The notes under the pieces: generated by a model
The model's database searches: none
Seen by the model: only the letters and a program-made list of their open reading frames with translations
What the model was told of the DNA's origin: nothing
Part shown: in pieces, positions 24,315 to 33,644 of the stretch
Numbering within the stretch: position 1 is the stretch's first letter
How the letters are laid out: each line of letters begins with the position of its first letter
Position numbers and translations under genes: made by a program
From: Nitrospiraceae bacterium
Lineage (GTDB): Bacteria > Nitrospirota > Nitrospiria > Nitrospirales > UBA2166
NCBI GenBank assembly: GCA_002726235.1
Contig: PBSN01000017.1
Location: 1-38,902, forward strand
DNA: 38,902 bases
Direction of reading: 5' to 3'

Positions 24315-26441
24315 ATGAGGGTGCTTTTCGCTATTGCGCTTCTCTTGATGTTCGCAGTTTCAACCGAAGCTGCGGGGAGTGTGAACTTGTTTCCGCGGTC
24401 GGCAGAACTTGAGCCGGCGGTGACGTTTTGGACGCGAGTGTATACAGAAATTGACACTGGACATGGATTTATTCATGACTCCAAACATCTTGATGTTGTG
24501 TATGCAGTCATCAGTCTTCCTGCTACTCAAAGTCCGCGTGTGCGTGATAAAGCAATCAGAGTAGCCAAAGACAGGTATGCTCAAATTCTCCGTTTGCTGG
24601 CACGTGGAAAACGCTCAAATTTGAGTGTGGAAGCGGAGCGGGTGTTGTCGCTCTGGCCAGATAATGTAAGCAAGAAGACATTACGAAATGCCGCTCGCCA
24701 GCTACGGTTTCAACAGGGCCAAGCTGACAAGTTTCGAGAGGGATGGGTTCGTTCTGGAGTATGGATGCCACATATTCTTCAGGCGCTTTCATCCCAAGAC
24801 TTGCCAGCAGAGCTTGCCGTGCTTCCTCACGTGGAGTCATCCTTTAATCCGAACGCATCTTCGCACGCTGGTGCTGTAGGTCTGTGGCAGTTTACTCGTT
24901 CGACCGGACAGAGGTTTATGCGCATCGATAATGTTGTTGACGAGCGTCGCGATCCATACATGTCGACAATCGCGGCGGTGCAGTTGCTCGAACGAAACTA
25001 TGCCACGCTAGGACACTGGCCATTGGCTCTAACCGCATACAATCATGGAGTGGCAGGTATGCGACGAGCCATTCGCCGCCTGAAAACACATGACATTGCA
25101 ACAATCATTGAACGTTATAAGGGTCGTACGTTCGGTTTTGCTTCTCGAAACTTCTATCCTGCCTTCCTTGCCGCCTTAGCCGTGGATCGAAATGCGTCCA
25201 CGTATTTTGGGCAACTTGAGAGGAGCTTGCCTGTCAGAACCATGACTGCAACGGTCCCCGAATATTTTCACGTGAAAACATTAGAAGTTGCACTAGGCGT
25301 AGGACGTTCTACGCTACGCGAATACAATCCCGCACTTAGAGACTCGGTCTGGACAGGACGAAAATACGTTCCTCAAAACTTTCAGTTGCGGTTGCCTATC
25401 ATTCACGTGGATTCGGATGTGCGTAGCACGTTCACTAATATTCCTTCTAATCAGCGCTTTGCGAAACAGAAACGCGATCGGCATCATCGCGTTCGCCGGG
25501 GGGATACGCTGTCAGGAATTGCTGCACAATACAACACTCGTGTTGCAGCATTGGTGAGCCTGAATGGGATCAATGGAAAACATCTCATCTATGCCGGCCA
25601 AAGGCTTGTTTTGCCTACGACGGAAAAGGCGCATGTGCACACCAAGTCCGTGACACGAGAATCCATCCCTAATGACGGAGAATACGTGGTTAGACGGGGT
25701 GATTCAATCTATCGAATTACACAACGATTTGGTGTTGATGAGCCAACACTGCTTGCGTTGAATCCACTACGAAACCGACATAAACTTGAGATTGGGCAAG
25801 TGTTGCGGTTGAAGGCAGCAAATCTGGACGAGGCAGGTAATTTAGTTCTTGCGGAGGCTAAGCCCACACAGGTTCAGGATGATTCTGGACCACCTGGTAA
25901 GACAACTACCATGCTGCGCGAGACGCATTCTCAGAAGCTGGAGAATAGCGAGGAACTTGATGAGAACGTCCTAGCCACGGCTCAGGTCACGCTTTCTGCT
26001 GATCCTAGTGACTACACAGTTGCTTCAGATCAGACCATTGAAGTGCATGCACTGGAAACCCTTGGATACTATGCTGAGTGGTTGGGCATTCGCACCCAAA
26101 CACTCCGCATCATCAATAACATGGATTTTGGGGAACACGTCGTCAGTGGCACTCGCTTGAAGGTGGACTTTTCTCATGTGTCTGAAGGAATTTTTGAATC
26201 GCGACGTCTTTCCTATCACCAGGATTTGCAGGAAAAATTCTTCCATCAATTCCGCATTCGCGATACGCATCCCCACATAGTACGGCGAGGCGAATCGATC
26301 TGGCTTCTTGCCCAGCGAAAATATCATGTTCCAGTCTGGCTTCTTCGCCAATACAATCCCGATCTTGATTTTCACCGTGTGAGTTCAGGTGCACAGGTTA
26401 ACATTCCAGTCCTGGAGCAAGTTACCGAGACGCCGGGATAA
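24315..26441 (+). CDS. mltD: MltD-like lytic murein transglycosylase with LysM repeats
   Basis: A 708-residue periplasmic enzyme cleaving peptidoglycan glycan strands to anhydro-muropeptides. Residues 1-20 are a signal peptide ending STEAAG, without a lipobox Cys. The SLT domain (about 160-290) shows the catalytic Glu174 in LPHVESSFNP, then HAGAVGLWQFTRSTGQRF and LTAYNHGVAGMRRAI. LysM-type peptidoglycan-binding repeats follow: HHRVRRGDTLSGIAAQYNTR, EYVVRRGDSIYRITQRFG, a degenerate one starting DYTVASDQTIEV, and a last one with PHIVRRGESIWLLAQRKYHV. Four modules are more than E. coli MltD carries. No ribosome binding site stands out. It converges on lgt, 41 bases away. Confidence 0.92.
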   Translation: MRVLFAIALLLMFAVSTEAAGSVNLFPRSAELEPAVTFWTRVYTEIDTGHGFIHDSKHLDVVYAVISLPATQSPRVRDKAIRVAKDRYAQILRLLARGKRSNLSVEAERVLSLWPDNVSKKTLRNAARQLRFQQGQADKFREGWVRSGVWMPHILQALSSQDLPAELAVLPHVESSFNPNASSHAGAVGLWQFTRSTGQRFMRIDNVVDERRDPYMSTIAAVQLLERNYATLGHWPLALTAYNHGVAGMRRAIRRLKTHDIATIIERYKGRTFGFASRNFYPAFLAALAVDRNASTYFGQLERSLPVRTMTATVPEYFHVKTLEVALGVGRSTLREYNPALRDSVWTGRKYVPQNFQLRLPIIHVDSDVRSTFTNIPSNQRFAKQKRDRHHRVRRGDTLSGIAAQYNTRVAALVSLNGINGKHLIYAGQRLVLPTTEKAHVHTKSVTRESIPNDGEYVVRRGDSIYRITQRFGVDEPTLLALNPLRNRHKLEIGQVLRLKAANLDEAGNLVLAEAKPTQVQDDSGPPGKTTTMLRETHSQKLENSEELDENVLATAQVTLSADPSDYTVASDQTIEVHALETLGYYAEWLGIRTQTLRIINNMDFGEHVVSGTRLKVDFSHVSEGIFESRRLSYHQDLQEKFFHQFRIRDTHPHIVRRGESIWLLAQRKYHVPVWLLRQYNPDLDFHRVSSGAQVNIPVLEQVTETPG

Positions 26442-26482
26442 GTGGACGGGATTAAGGATCAGAACAGGTTTATCGCACGGTA

Positions 26483-27316
26483 CTAAAATTTTTGCCTTTT
26501 TTTCGGTTTTTTCTCTCCAGCGGATACCTCAATTGCAGCAGGCTGGTTTTTGTATGCTAGCACTATAAACAGCGCCCCGAGTGCAATCATGGGTGATGAA
26601 AGTAGATGCCCCATGGTGACCCATCCGAATGCAACAAAGCCAATGTGGGCGTCAGGTTCGCGAACAAACTCAACTGCAAATCGGAACACTCCGTAACACG
26701 CGAGAAATAGGCCTGAGACCGCCATCCTAGGACGTGGTCGGGCAGAGTAGATCCATACAATGACAAACAGGACGACTCCCTCTAGCATTGCTTGGTATAA
26801 CATCGATGGATGGCGCAACTCACCGTCGACGTGCGGGAAAATCATTCCCCAAGCCTCATTCGTGGGGCGCCCCCACAATTCTCCGTTGATGAAATTGCCG
26901 ATGCGGCCAGCACCTAAGCCAATTGGAACGAGTGGGACCATGAAGTCTGTGACTTCAAAAAATGCTCGTTGGTTTTTCCGACCGTACAGCCACATGGCAA
27001 AAGCCACTCCCAGAATTCCACCATGAAATGACATCCCTCCTTGCCACACGCGGAATAGTATGAGCGGATCATGAAGAAGTTCGCTGAAATTGTAGAAAAG
27101 AACGTAGCCAACTCGTCCACCAAGCATGACTCCAAGGGCCCCATAAAAAAACATGTCCACAAGGTCATCGGGGTTCCAGGAAGAGTCTGGTTTTGTGGCT
27201 CGAGTGCGGCCGAGCCAGTATCCAGCAAGAAGGCCAACAATATACATCAATCCATACCAATGAATAGCAAAATTTCCAAAACGAATGGCTGCTGGATCGA
27301 TGTCGGGATAAATCAT
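26483..27316 (-). CDS. lgt: Prolipoprotein diacylglyceryl transferase Lgt
   Basis: A 277-residue inner-membrane enzyme that moves diacylglycerol from phosphatidylglycerol to the lipobox cysteine of prolipoproteins, the first lipoprotein maturation step. The family signature GAGRIGNFINGELWG lies at 135-149, and GGMSFHGG with the conserved His98 precedes it. About seven hydrophobic segments can be read, ending before the lysine-rich tail KKPKKRQKF. The start ATG 27316 directly follows the stop of the MutS-like gene (27317), so the two are likely coupled in translation. Family identification is firm. Confidence 0.96.
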   Translation of the reverse strand: MIYPDIDPAAIRFGNFAIHWYGLMYIVGLLAGYWLGRTRATKPDSSWNPDDLVDMFFYGALGVMLGGRVGYVLFYNFSELLHDPLILFRVWQGGMSFHGGILGVAFAMWLYGRKNQRAFFEVTDFMVPLVPIGLGAGRIGNFINGELWGRPTNEAWGMIFPHVDGELRHPSMLYQAMLEGVVLFVIVWIYSARPRPRMAVSGLFLACYGVFRFAVEFVREPDAHIGFVAFGWVTMGHLLSSPMIALGALFIVLAYKNQPAAIEVSAGEKKPKKRQKF

Positions 27317-29101
27317 TTAAACTGCTAGTCCCACTGCACGCATCAACGCTAATGCATTACTCGTTTTGACTACACCAGGACGCATGCGGTAATCGAACTG
27401 AATTTTCCCGTTGTCGACGTGGTATTCAAAATGCATATTCATTACCTGTGGGGACAACGCATTTCCAATGTCCGTCAGTGCCAAATCGTGAGTCGTGACC
27501 AATCCGATTGCCTTACGCTCTAGAAACCGACGGATAATCGCCCTAGTTCCGATCATCCGATCGTGAGAATTCGTGCCGTGAAGAATCTCGTCGAAGAGAA
27601 ACAATACAGGGAGTGGACCGTTTGTCAATGACATCACCTGGCTTACCCTTGTAATTTCTGCATAGAAGCGAGATTGTCCCGCTTGTAATGAATCTTGAAT
27701 GCGAAGGGTGGCACCAATTGACATTCTTGAACATTTCAAACGGTGCGCTCGTACAGGCGCTCCTGCCATCGCCAATACCGCATTGATCCCTACTGTTCTC
27801 AACATCGTGCTTTTTCCAGACATATTCGAACCGCTGATCAATATCATCTTGGCTGGATGGCCGAGGTTAATGTCATTTCGAACGCTGGTTGCGACTGGGA
27901 GAAGTGGATGGCCCAATCCAGCACTCTCAAACAAGAGATTACTCTCTACGACTTCGGGGAACGGATCATCAGGATGTTCATATGCATATCCAGAAAGCGA
28001 GATGAGTGCCTCAAATTCTCCAACCACCATCAGCCATCTCCGCAATGATCCACCTGATATTTCTCGCCAAGCTTCCATGGCTAATGCAATGTGTGTCGCC
28101 CAGAGTACAATCCACGCAATCATGGCGAAGAACTGATTGCGTGTAGAATCGTAAAGGGTAAGCAATCGTATTAACTTTCCAAGTTGCTGTGATGGCTTGG
28201 TTGTTCCGATTTGTAGTTGTTGCTGCAATAGCGTCATTTGGGGGCTGGTAAACGATACAGTTTCGATATATTCTAGAAATTCAGCAAGCAGGGAAAGGTC
28301 TTGTCCGTGTCGGCGGATGTACGACAGAATCTCGTGGACACGCTCCTGAAGGACTTTGGCATACACCCCGTTGATGATTGCTACAAGTAGCACCGGCCCC
28401 AATCCGTACAATCCCAATGCCAATCCAGCAAGACTGATCAACATGATGATCGTCAAAGCGGATATGATCATTCTGTGCCATTTTACATTACTACGGCGTG
28501 GCCCCTCGCTCCATGTCAGTAGCTCCTCAGCGTGAAGCTCTGTACGATGGTTTGGGCCGAGAAGCACTAGCGCTTCCCGAAGATCAAGGTGAGGACATAA
28601 TTTTTTGACAGCAGATTGCCGAGCCAAAATTTCCTCGATGCCTGATGGTTTTTTTAACCATTGCGCCAATGTCTGAACGCCCCCAGATGTTCGTGCGGTG
28701 CACAGAAGCTCAAAAAGTGATCCTGGACCGAATATGTCTAGATCTGCGGCGTAGGGATGTCCCACATCTTGAAGTTCGATTCCTGACACTCCAATCCCTG
28801 CCCATCGGCCTTCCAGCCGTGCAAGGCCATGCTCATAGAACACCACACTTCGTTTGGCATGGTGTAATCGTTTGCGGACCTGCCCATGGAGAAAGAGGAA
28901 AACTCCGAACAGAAACATTGGCATACTAATCCACGCCCAAGATAATGATCCCATTGCGAGTCCTGCAACAACGCCCCCAACGATAAATAGTAGCAGACGA
29001 ACATTCGATATCCACCGGTCACGCTTTGCCCAATGCGCGACATCACCTTGGCGCGCAGTTAGGCGTTGCGAGTATATGATATGCGGCTGATGTGCTGACA
29101 T
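27317..29101 (-). CDS. Membrane-anchored MutS-like ATPase
   Basis: A 594-residue protein with a C-terminal MutS ATPase domain (about 385-590) but no mismatch-recognition domain. Walker A is SGSNMSGKSTML (424-431 core), the MutS-type QSRFYAEI follows, and Walker B is FLFDEILHGTNSHD, then VTTHDLAL. The N-terminus carries two hydrophobic segments (about 33-52 and 56-73), with further ones near 211-245 and 324-343, so it should be membrane-bound. The central helical part fits the MutS core/lever. Such TM-containing MutS relatives are known in several phyla, but their role is unclear; canonical mismatch repair is unlikely. It adjoins lgt with no gap and follows the SSADH gene by 89 bases, so an envelope link is possible. 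Confidence 0.85.
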   Translation of the reverse strand: MSAHQPHIIYSQRLTARQGDVAHWAKRDRWISNVRLLLFIVGGVVAGLAMGSLSWAWISMPMFLFGVFLFLHGQVRKRLHHAKRSVVFYEHGLARLEGRWAGIGVSGIELQDVGHPYAADLDIFGPGSLFELLCTARTSGGVQTLAQWLKKPSGIEEILARQSAVKKLCPHLDLREALVLLGPNHRTELHAEELLTWSEGPRRSNVKWHRMIISALTIIMLISLAGLALGLYGLGPVLLVAIINGVYAKVLQERVHEILSYIRRHGQDLSLLAEFLEYIETVSFTSPQMTLLQQQLQIGTTKPSQQLGKLIRLLTLYDSTRNQFFAMIAWIVLWATHIALAMEAWREISGGSLRRWLMVVGEFEALISLSGYAYEHPDDPFPEVVESNLLFESAGLGHPLLPVATSVRNDINLGHPAKMILISGSNMSGKSTMLRTVGINAVLAMAGAPVRAHRLKCSRMSIGATLRIQDSLQAGQSRFYAEITRVSQVMSLTNGPLPVLFLFDEILHGTNSHDRMIGTRAIIRRFLERKAIGLVTTHDLALTDIGNALSPQVMNMHFEYHVDNGKIQFDYRMRPGVVKTSNALALMRAVGLAV

Positions 29102-29190
29102 AAATCTTTTCCTTTGTTTTAATCACAGAGAGGATTTTGGAAGAAAACTCACGATTACGGAAAAATGCCGGCAATGCCTGACTGTATCCC

Positions 29191-30558
29191 TCATTTGACA
29201 AATACGGTTTTGATGTTCACAAACTCTTTAATTCCATACTGGGAAAGCTCACGCCCATAACCGCTTTTCCGAATGCCACCAAAGGGAAGGCGTGGATCAG
29301 ATTTTACGAACGAATTCACAAAACAACATCCCGCTTCGAGTTCCTCGGAAGCAATGCGTTCCCCTCTTTCGAGATTCCGTGTAAACACGGCTGCGCCAAG
29401 CCCGAAAATCGAGTCGTTTGCCACATCGATGGCTTCCTGTTCATTGTTTACGACAATAATTGCAGCGACCGGTCCGAATAGTTCGTCATCATATGCGGAC
29501 ATTCCCTTTGTGACATCTGTTAGCACCGTGGCTGGATAGAACGCTCCTTTCCCTTCTGGAATTTTACCACCCAACAGACATGTCGCCCCTTTGTCGATGC
29601 ACTGTCTGACTTGACTGTGCAGTTCATCGCGTAAATCATGTCTTGCCATTGGACCTAACGTCGTCGCTGGATCCATGGGATCACCCATGGTTTGTGTTTT
29701 CATATGCTTGATAAACCTACGTTCAAACTCTGTGCGAATTGACTTGACGACAATAAAACGTTTTGCCGCAATGCAACTTTGTCCTGCATTGATCAAACGA
29801 CTTGCTGCACAGGAGGACGCTGCAACTTCAAGATCCGCATCCTCTAGAATGATATAGGGGTCATTGCCTCCAAGTTCCAAGACTGTTTTCTTGACCATAT
29901 CGCCGGCCTTGCTCGCTACGGCCTTTCCAGCTGGAGTGCTACCAGTCAATGTTACCGCTTGGACAAGCGGATGCTCAATCACTGCGCCAACCTTTCCTGC
30001 GCCAATGAGTAGGGTGCGAAAAAGATGCTCCGGAAACCCGGCATCGAGAAAGATGGTTTCTATCGCAAGGGCACAACCTGGAACATTGGATGCGTGTTTC
30101 AGAATGCCTGCATTTCCTGCCATGAGCGCCGGGGCGGCAAATCGGAATACTTGCCAGAATGGAAAATTCCACGGCATTACGGCGAGAATGACCCCAAGAG
30201 GCTGGAAGGTCACAAAACTCCTGGTTGCTTCGGTTTTCACAATCTCCGGCGTCAAAAATGCTTTGGCATTGTCAGCATAATACTCACACACCCACGCACA
30301 TTTTTCAGCTTCCGCTTTGCCATCCTTTGCGGGTTTGCCCATTTCCTGCGCCATAAGTTTTCCATATTCAGCCGCGCGTTCTCTCAATATCCGAGCAACG
30401 TTGTGCATCGCGGCAGTGCGCACAGAAAATTCTATCCGCTTCCATGCGAGGAACGTACGATGTGTCTGCTCCACAAACGTCTCGACCTGATCGTCCGTCA
30501 TCGCATCGTATGCTTTGATGAGTTCGCCCGTTGTCGGATTTACCGATTCAATTGCCAT
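29191..30558 (-). CDS. Sad/YneI-type succinate-semialdehyde dehydrogenase
   Basis: A 455-residue NAD(P) aldehyde dehydrogenase most like E. coli Sad (YneI), oxidising succinate semialdehyde to succinate. LAVMPWNFPFWQVFR and LKHASNVPGCA are close to Sad. The general base is Glu in TVLELGGNDPYI, the nucleophile Cys in NAGQSCIAAKRF, and GPMARHDLRDELHSQV is a Sad-like stretch. ELFGPVAAI and the C-terminal FGGIRKSGYGRELS complete the family pattern. GGAGG lies 8 bases before ATG 30558. Possible roles are GABA or 4-hydroxybutyrate breakdown, or completion of a variant TCA cycle; no GABA transaminase is nearby. The next gene on the strand is the MutS-like one. Confidence 0.88.
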   Translation of the reverse strand: MAIESVNPTTGELIKAYDAMTDDQVETFVEQTHRTFLAWKRIEFSVRTAAMHNVARILRERAAEYGKLMAQEMGKPAKDGKAEAEKCAWVCEYYADNAKAFLTPEIVKTEATRSFVTFQPLGVILAVMPWNFPFWQVFRFAAPALMAGNAGILKHASNVPGCALAIETIFLDAGFPEHLFRTLLIGAGKVGAVIEHPLVQAVTLTGSTPAGKAVASKAGDMVKKTVLELGGNDPYIILEDADLEVAASSCAASRLINAGQSCIAAKRFIVVKSIRTEFERRFIKHMKTQTMGDPMDPATTLGPMARHDLRDELHSQVRQCIDKGATCLLGGKIPEGKGAFYPATVLTDVTKGMSAYDDELFGPVAAIIVVNNEQEAIDVANDSIFGLGAAVFTRNLERGERIASEELEAGCCFVNSFVKSDPRLPFGGIRKSGYGRELSQYGIKEFVNIKTVFVK

Positions 30559-30878
30559 CGTTATTTCCTCCGGTATCGTTTGCCTGCCCTATCAGCAAAA
30601 CGAGTCCTGTGGGATCTTGACCCCCTTCTTGTATCGTACGTTCAGCCATGATATTCATTGCTCGGTATGGACACAAGAGGCAAGATCGATGCAATTTGAT
30701 TATATGGATGCCGCCTAGCAGGTATCCTTTTGCGATGAAGAGCTCTAGGCTTTCCACTGATGATCGCAGGCACTGAGCAAGTACTCGAAGGCAAGGTTGA
30801 TTTTGTGGGCAATTAAGGGAACAGGATTACCCCTTACTGAGATATGATGAAGATGTGTTTTAAAGAGGAGATGATCCC
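30559..30878. other. Divergent intergenic region, SSADH / apaG
   Basis: These 320 bases should carry both divergent promoters. Short frames on both strands (30548-30757 minus, 30515-30718 plus) lack ribosome binding sites and family resemblance. AGAGGAG at 30864-30870 sets the apaG start. I see no further element. Confidence 0.45.
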
Positions 30879-31274
30879 GTGGTATATTCAGAAACGACCC
30901 GATCAATTGTGATCACTGTCTCTCCGACATTCATCGCCAACGAATCCTTTCCCAATACCGGGCACTATACTTGGAGCTATCACATTGAGATTCAGAATGA
31001 AGGCAAGGAACGGGTGCAACTCATCAACCGATATTGGAATGTCGCCGATGCCAATGGACAGGTCAATGAAGTCCGTGGCGAGGGGGTTGTGGGGGTGCAG
31101 CCGGTTTTGAATCCTGGGGAAGGCTTTGAATATACGAGTTTTGTGCCGATTCCAACACCATTCGGGATGATGTCGGGAACTTATGAAATGCTCCGCACCG
31201 ATGGAACCATGTTTAACGCTGTTATTCCAGCTTTCTCACTTGAGAGCCCGGACTTTCAAGCGAGCTTGAATTAA
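30879..31274 (+). CDS. apaG: ApaG (Co2+/Mg2+ efflux-associated protein)
   Basis: A 131-residue single-domain protein of the ApaG family (FN3-like beta fold). Typical stretches are VSPTFIANES, HYTWSYHIEIQNEG, VQLINRYWNVADANG, VRGEGVVGVQPVLNPGEGFEYTS, and FGMMSGTYEM with the glycine-rich turn. The function is not settled; the protein has been linked to cobalt/magnesium tolerance and Ap4A metabolism. The start is GTG 30879, set by AGAGGAG 8 bases upstream; ATG 30871 is out of frame and soon stops. It appears monocistronic. Family identification is firm. Confidence 0.95.
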   Translation: MVYSETTRSIVITVSPTFIANESFPNTGHYTWSYHIEIQNEGKERVQLINRYWNVADANGQVNEVRGEGVVGVQPVLNPGEGFEYTSFVPIPTPFGMMSGTYEMLRTDGTMFNAVIPAFSLESPDFQASLN

Positions 31275-31462
31275 TTAATCTTTACATTCAGCACGTCGTG
31301 ATTTCAAGTATGCAGGTGTTGCCGATGTCCTGATATTCCGTTCCGAGATAGCTTCCAGAAAGTTAAAACCATTAGTGAAACCCCTCTTCGCAGTCCAGCC
31401 TCTTGACGACATAGCTCTGATACTCATCATCTCCGATGAAGATGGCTATCAATCGAAACAAA

Positions 31463-32461
31463 CTACTTCTTTACCTTCCAAACCGAATCCACGAAGTAGT
31501 TGTTTGCATCAAACAGGTGCTCCACAGTGTCATATCCGCTGTTCGCGGCAAGTGCTTTAATTTCATGTTGAGTGTACTTGTAGGAGTGTTCGGTTTGTAT
31601 TGGTTCCCACGCATCGAAATAAAACTTTTTCCCAAGTGCATCAATGGACACAACTTGCCTGCGCGTACTGTAAAGATAGCTCTCGACCGCATGTGTTCTC
31701 GGATTGTATTGTCCCTGCTGGACATAGTGATGCGTAGCAATGTCAGCTCCAAGTTTGTCGTTGATAATATCTAGCAGGTGAAGGTTGAATTTTTCAAACA
31801 GTCCCGTAGGATCGTTATAAGCGGAATAAAGAATTTTTGGGTGTTTCATGAGGTCAAATCCGATCATTACATAATCTCCGTCATTTAGCATTGCGTGGAG
31901 TTTCCGCAGGAACTGCTCAGCTTCGGGAAGTCTCATGTTCCCGATGGTCGAACCAAGGAATAAAACGATATTCCGCTGCTGTGGGTTCTCATCAATTGCA
32001 GCGAGACCGTCAAAATAATCCGCGGCCAATCCTTTTACCTCCAGCGCATTCCCTGAAAATTTTTTCTCCAACGAGGCAATGATATTTTTGATTGCGCCCT
32101 CTGATATGTCGATGGGAACGTAGGTAAATTTCAGATGGCTCTGAATAAAGTGCTCAAGAAGAACCATGGTTTTCCGGCCATCCCCGGCACCTAGCTCGAT
32201 GAGCTTAAAACATTCTTTCGAGAGGAGGTCTGTGATGACCTGTTTATGGGTGTGAAATATCTCAAACTCACATTGCGCGGGATGATATCCCGAAAGCTCC
32301 ATGATCTCGGTAAATATTTCGCTACCGCGATCATCGAATATCAACCACGATGGCAGATGCTTAGGGGTGTTCGATAACCCTTTAAGGACGGCTTGAGCGA
32401 ACTGATCATCCGATCGTTGCGCTGAGGCTCCCGATCGCAAATTGTGATATGCAAATGACAT
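31463..32461 (-). CDS. EgtD-like SAM-dependent histidine (amino acid) N-methyltransferase
   Basis: A 332-residue member of the EgtD family, whose characterised members trimethylate the alpha-amino group of histidine to hercynine in ergothioneine synthesis. LIFDDRGSEIFTEI is the family start, the SAM loop is LIELGAGDGRKT (87-98), and FLGSTIGNMRLPEA holds Asn175. AYNDPTGLFEKFNLHLL and IQTEHSYKY (Glu291, Ser293) match the substrate-binding end of EgtD. The N-terminal substrate region differs: the usual EYYPTR reads GYHPAQ, so the amino acid bound may differ. ATG 32461 is chosen because GAGGAAG lies just ahead; upstream in-frame codons would lack this. No EgtB or other ergothioneine gene is present. 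It is divergent from an HDO-family oxidase gene. Confidence 0.85.
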   Translation of the reverse strand: MSFAYHNLRSGASAQRSDDQFAQAVLKGLSNTPKHLPSWLIFDDRGSEIFTEIMELSGYHPAQCEFEIFHTHKQVITDLLSKECFKLIELGAGDGRKTMVLLEHFIQSHLKFTYVPIDISEGAIKNIIASLEKKFSGNALEVKGLAADYFDGLAAIDENPQQRNIVLFLGSTIGNMRLPEAEQFLRKLHAMLNDGDYVMIGFDLMKHPKILYSAYNDPTGLFEKFNLHLLDIINDKLGADIATHHYVQQGQYNPRTHAVESYLYSTRRQVVSIDALGKKFYFDAWEPIQTEHSYKYTQHEIKALAANSGYDTVEHLFDANNYFVDSVWKVKK

Positions 32462-32573
32462 AGCGCTTCCTCTTTCTGGATGAAACGATGCAGTGTTTGA
32501 TCGACATGAAATTGCTTGATAAAATGCCCGCTCGCATTTCTTATACATTTTTTCATATTTTAATCGCGCCTTG
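32462..32573. promoter_or_regulatory. Shared divergent promoter region of the EgtD-like and HDO genes
   Basis: These 112 bases separate two divergent starts and must hold both promoters, which makes co-regulation likely. The right half is AT-rich (TTATACATTTTTTCATATTT). No -35/-10 pair with good spacing could be fixed. Confidence 0.4.
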
Positions 32574-33644
32574 ATGCATCCTATGAACGTATCATCTTGC
32601 CAATCCGTTGACGAGGTCGATTATTGCGAAGCCGAGAAAGATTTTACGCGCTTGCTTCAACATGAAGATCTTGATCGGAAAATAGACACAACTCCCAAAT
32701 GTGTGGAATTATTTGAGAATACACTGAGCCTCGCGGTATCAGGCGTCTATGAGGAAAACATAAATTTTTCCAAAGCACATCTCTTTCTTCAACGAGTCTT
32801 GTATAGAATTAACCGATTAAAACTGTTTTGGTATGACGATCTTGAGAATTACGCCAATGAAAATTCAGCATTTCTCTTTGCCGTGAGGACAAAAATTGAT
32901 TCCGCATGGCAAGGCTGGGAAGCGCGGGCAACCGATGCCAACTCGTTGAAGCAGATAGATGTCGAGAAGGCACTTCGGAAACGCGTCGCCGAAGATCTTG
33001 ATCCAGAACCATCGCCGCCTGGCCTCTTCTTTCGGAACGAAATGTCGAGTGTCGGATACCGCCGGTTGTTGGCAATCTCCTCTCTGGATGGTTTGGTTGA
33101 AGCCAGCCAATTGTCACGAGTCATTGGGGGAGTAGGAAATGAAGTTCAAGCGATGCTCACCAAAATTTTGCTCGAAGAATACGGTGGCGGAAAACTGGCA
33201 AGAAAACATACGTCCTTCTTTGCGGCAATGCTGAATGAATTTGAGATGAACACCAAGCCGGAAGCCTATTTTGAGATTGTCCCGTGGGAGGTTTTAGCCA
33301 ATATCAACCATAGCTTTACCGTCTGTGAACGCAAACGAAATTTCTTGCGTTATATTGGGAGCCTTCTCTACTTTGAAACTTCAGTTCCTGCAGCGTTTCA
33401 GAACTATAAAATTGCAGGAGAACGTCTCGGATTTAGCCAAAGCGCTATTGGCTACTGGGACGTACACATCAAAGAGGACATCCGTCATGGACAATGGATG
33501 CTAAACGATGTCGCCATTCCCCTTATCGATCGTTATAAAAACTCAGCATGGGAAATTGTGCTTGGATACGATCAACAACGGTTTTTTAGTACCCGCGCCA
33601 GCCAGGCTGTTGCCAGATCAGTGCGGCAGTCTGAGAACGTCTGA
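32574..33644 (+). CDS. Heme-oxygenase-like diiron oxidase/oxygenase (HDO, iron-containing redox enzyme family)
   Basis: A protein of 356 residues whose C-terminal half has the HDO fold pattern. LLEEYGGGKLARKHTSFF supplies Glu202 and His212, YFETSVPAAF supplies Glu268, and YWDVHIKEDIRHGQW gives the diagnostic HxxxDxxH (His298, Asp302, His305). HDO enzymes (UndA, BesC, SznF, CADD) use a non-heme diiron centre for oxidative cleavage, desaturation or N-oxidation, often on amino acids or fatty acids. The N-terminal 150 residues are helical and unassigned. ATG 32574 is preferred over TTG 32571; ATG 32583 is also possible, and no Shine-Dalgarno helps decide. Its divergent neighbour is an EgtD-like methyltransferase, which suggests that an N-methylated amino acid is substrate or product. 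Confidence 0.8.
   Translation: MHPMNVSSCQSVDEVDYCEAEKDFTRLLQHEDLDRKIDTTPKCVELFENTLSLAVSGVYEENINFSKAHLFLQRVLYRINRLKLFWYDDLENYANENSAFLFAVRTKIDSAWQGWEARATDANSLKQIDVEKALRKRVAEDLDPEPSPPGLFFRNEMSSVGYRRLLAISSLDGLVEASQLSRVIGGVGNEVQAMLTKILLEEYGGGKLARKHTSFFAAMLNEFEMNTKPEAYFEIVPWEVLANINHSFTVCERKRNFLRYIGSLLYFETSVPAAFQNYKIAGERLGFSQSAIGYWDVHIKEDIRHGQWMLNDVAIPLIDRYKNSAWEIVLGYDQQRFFSTRASQAVARSVRQSENV

Noticed and set aside
27699-28136. 145-codon plus-strand frame
   Set aside because: Antisense shadow of the MutS-like ATPase gene.
31463-32461. Ergothioneine biosynthesis locus
   Set aside because: Only an EgtD-like gene is present; no EgtB, EgtC, EgtE or Egt1 homolog lies in the window, and the partner is an HDO oxidase.
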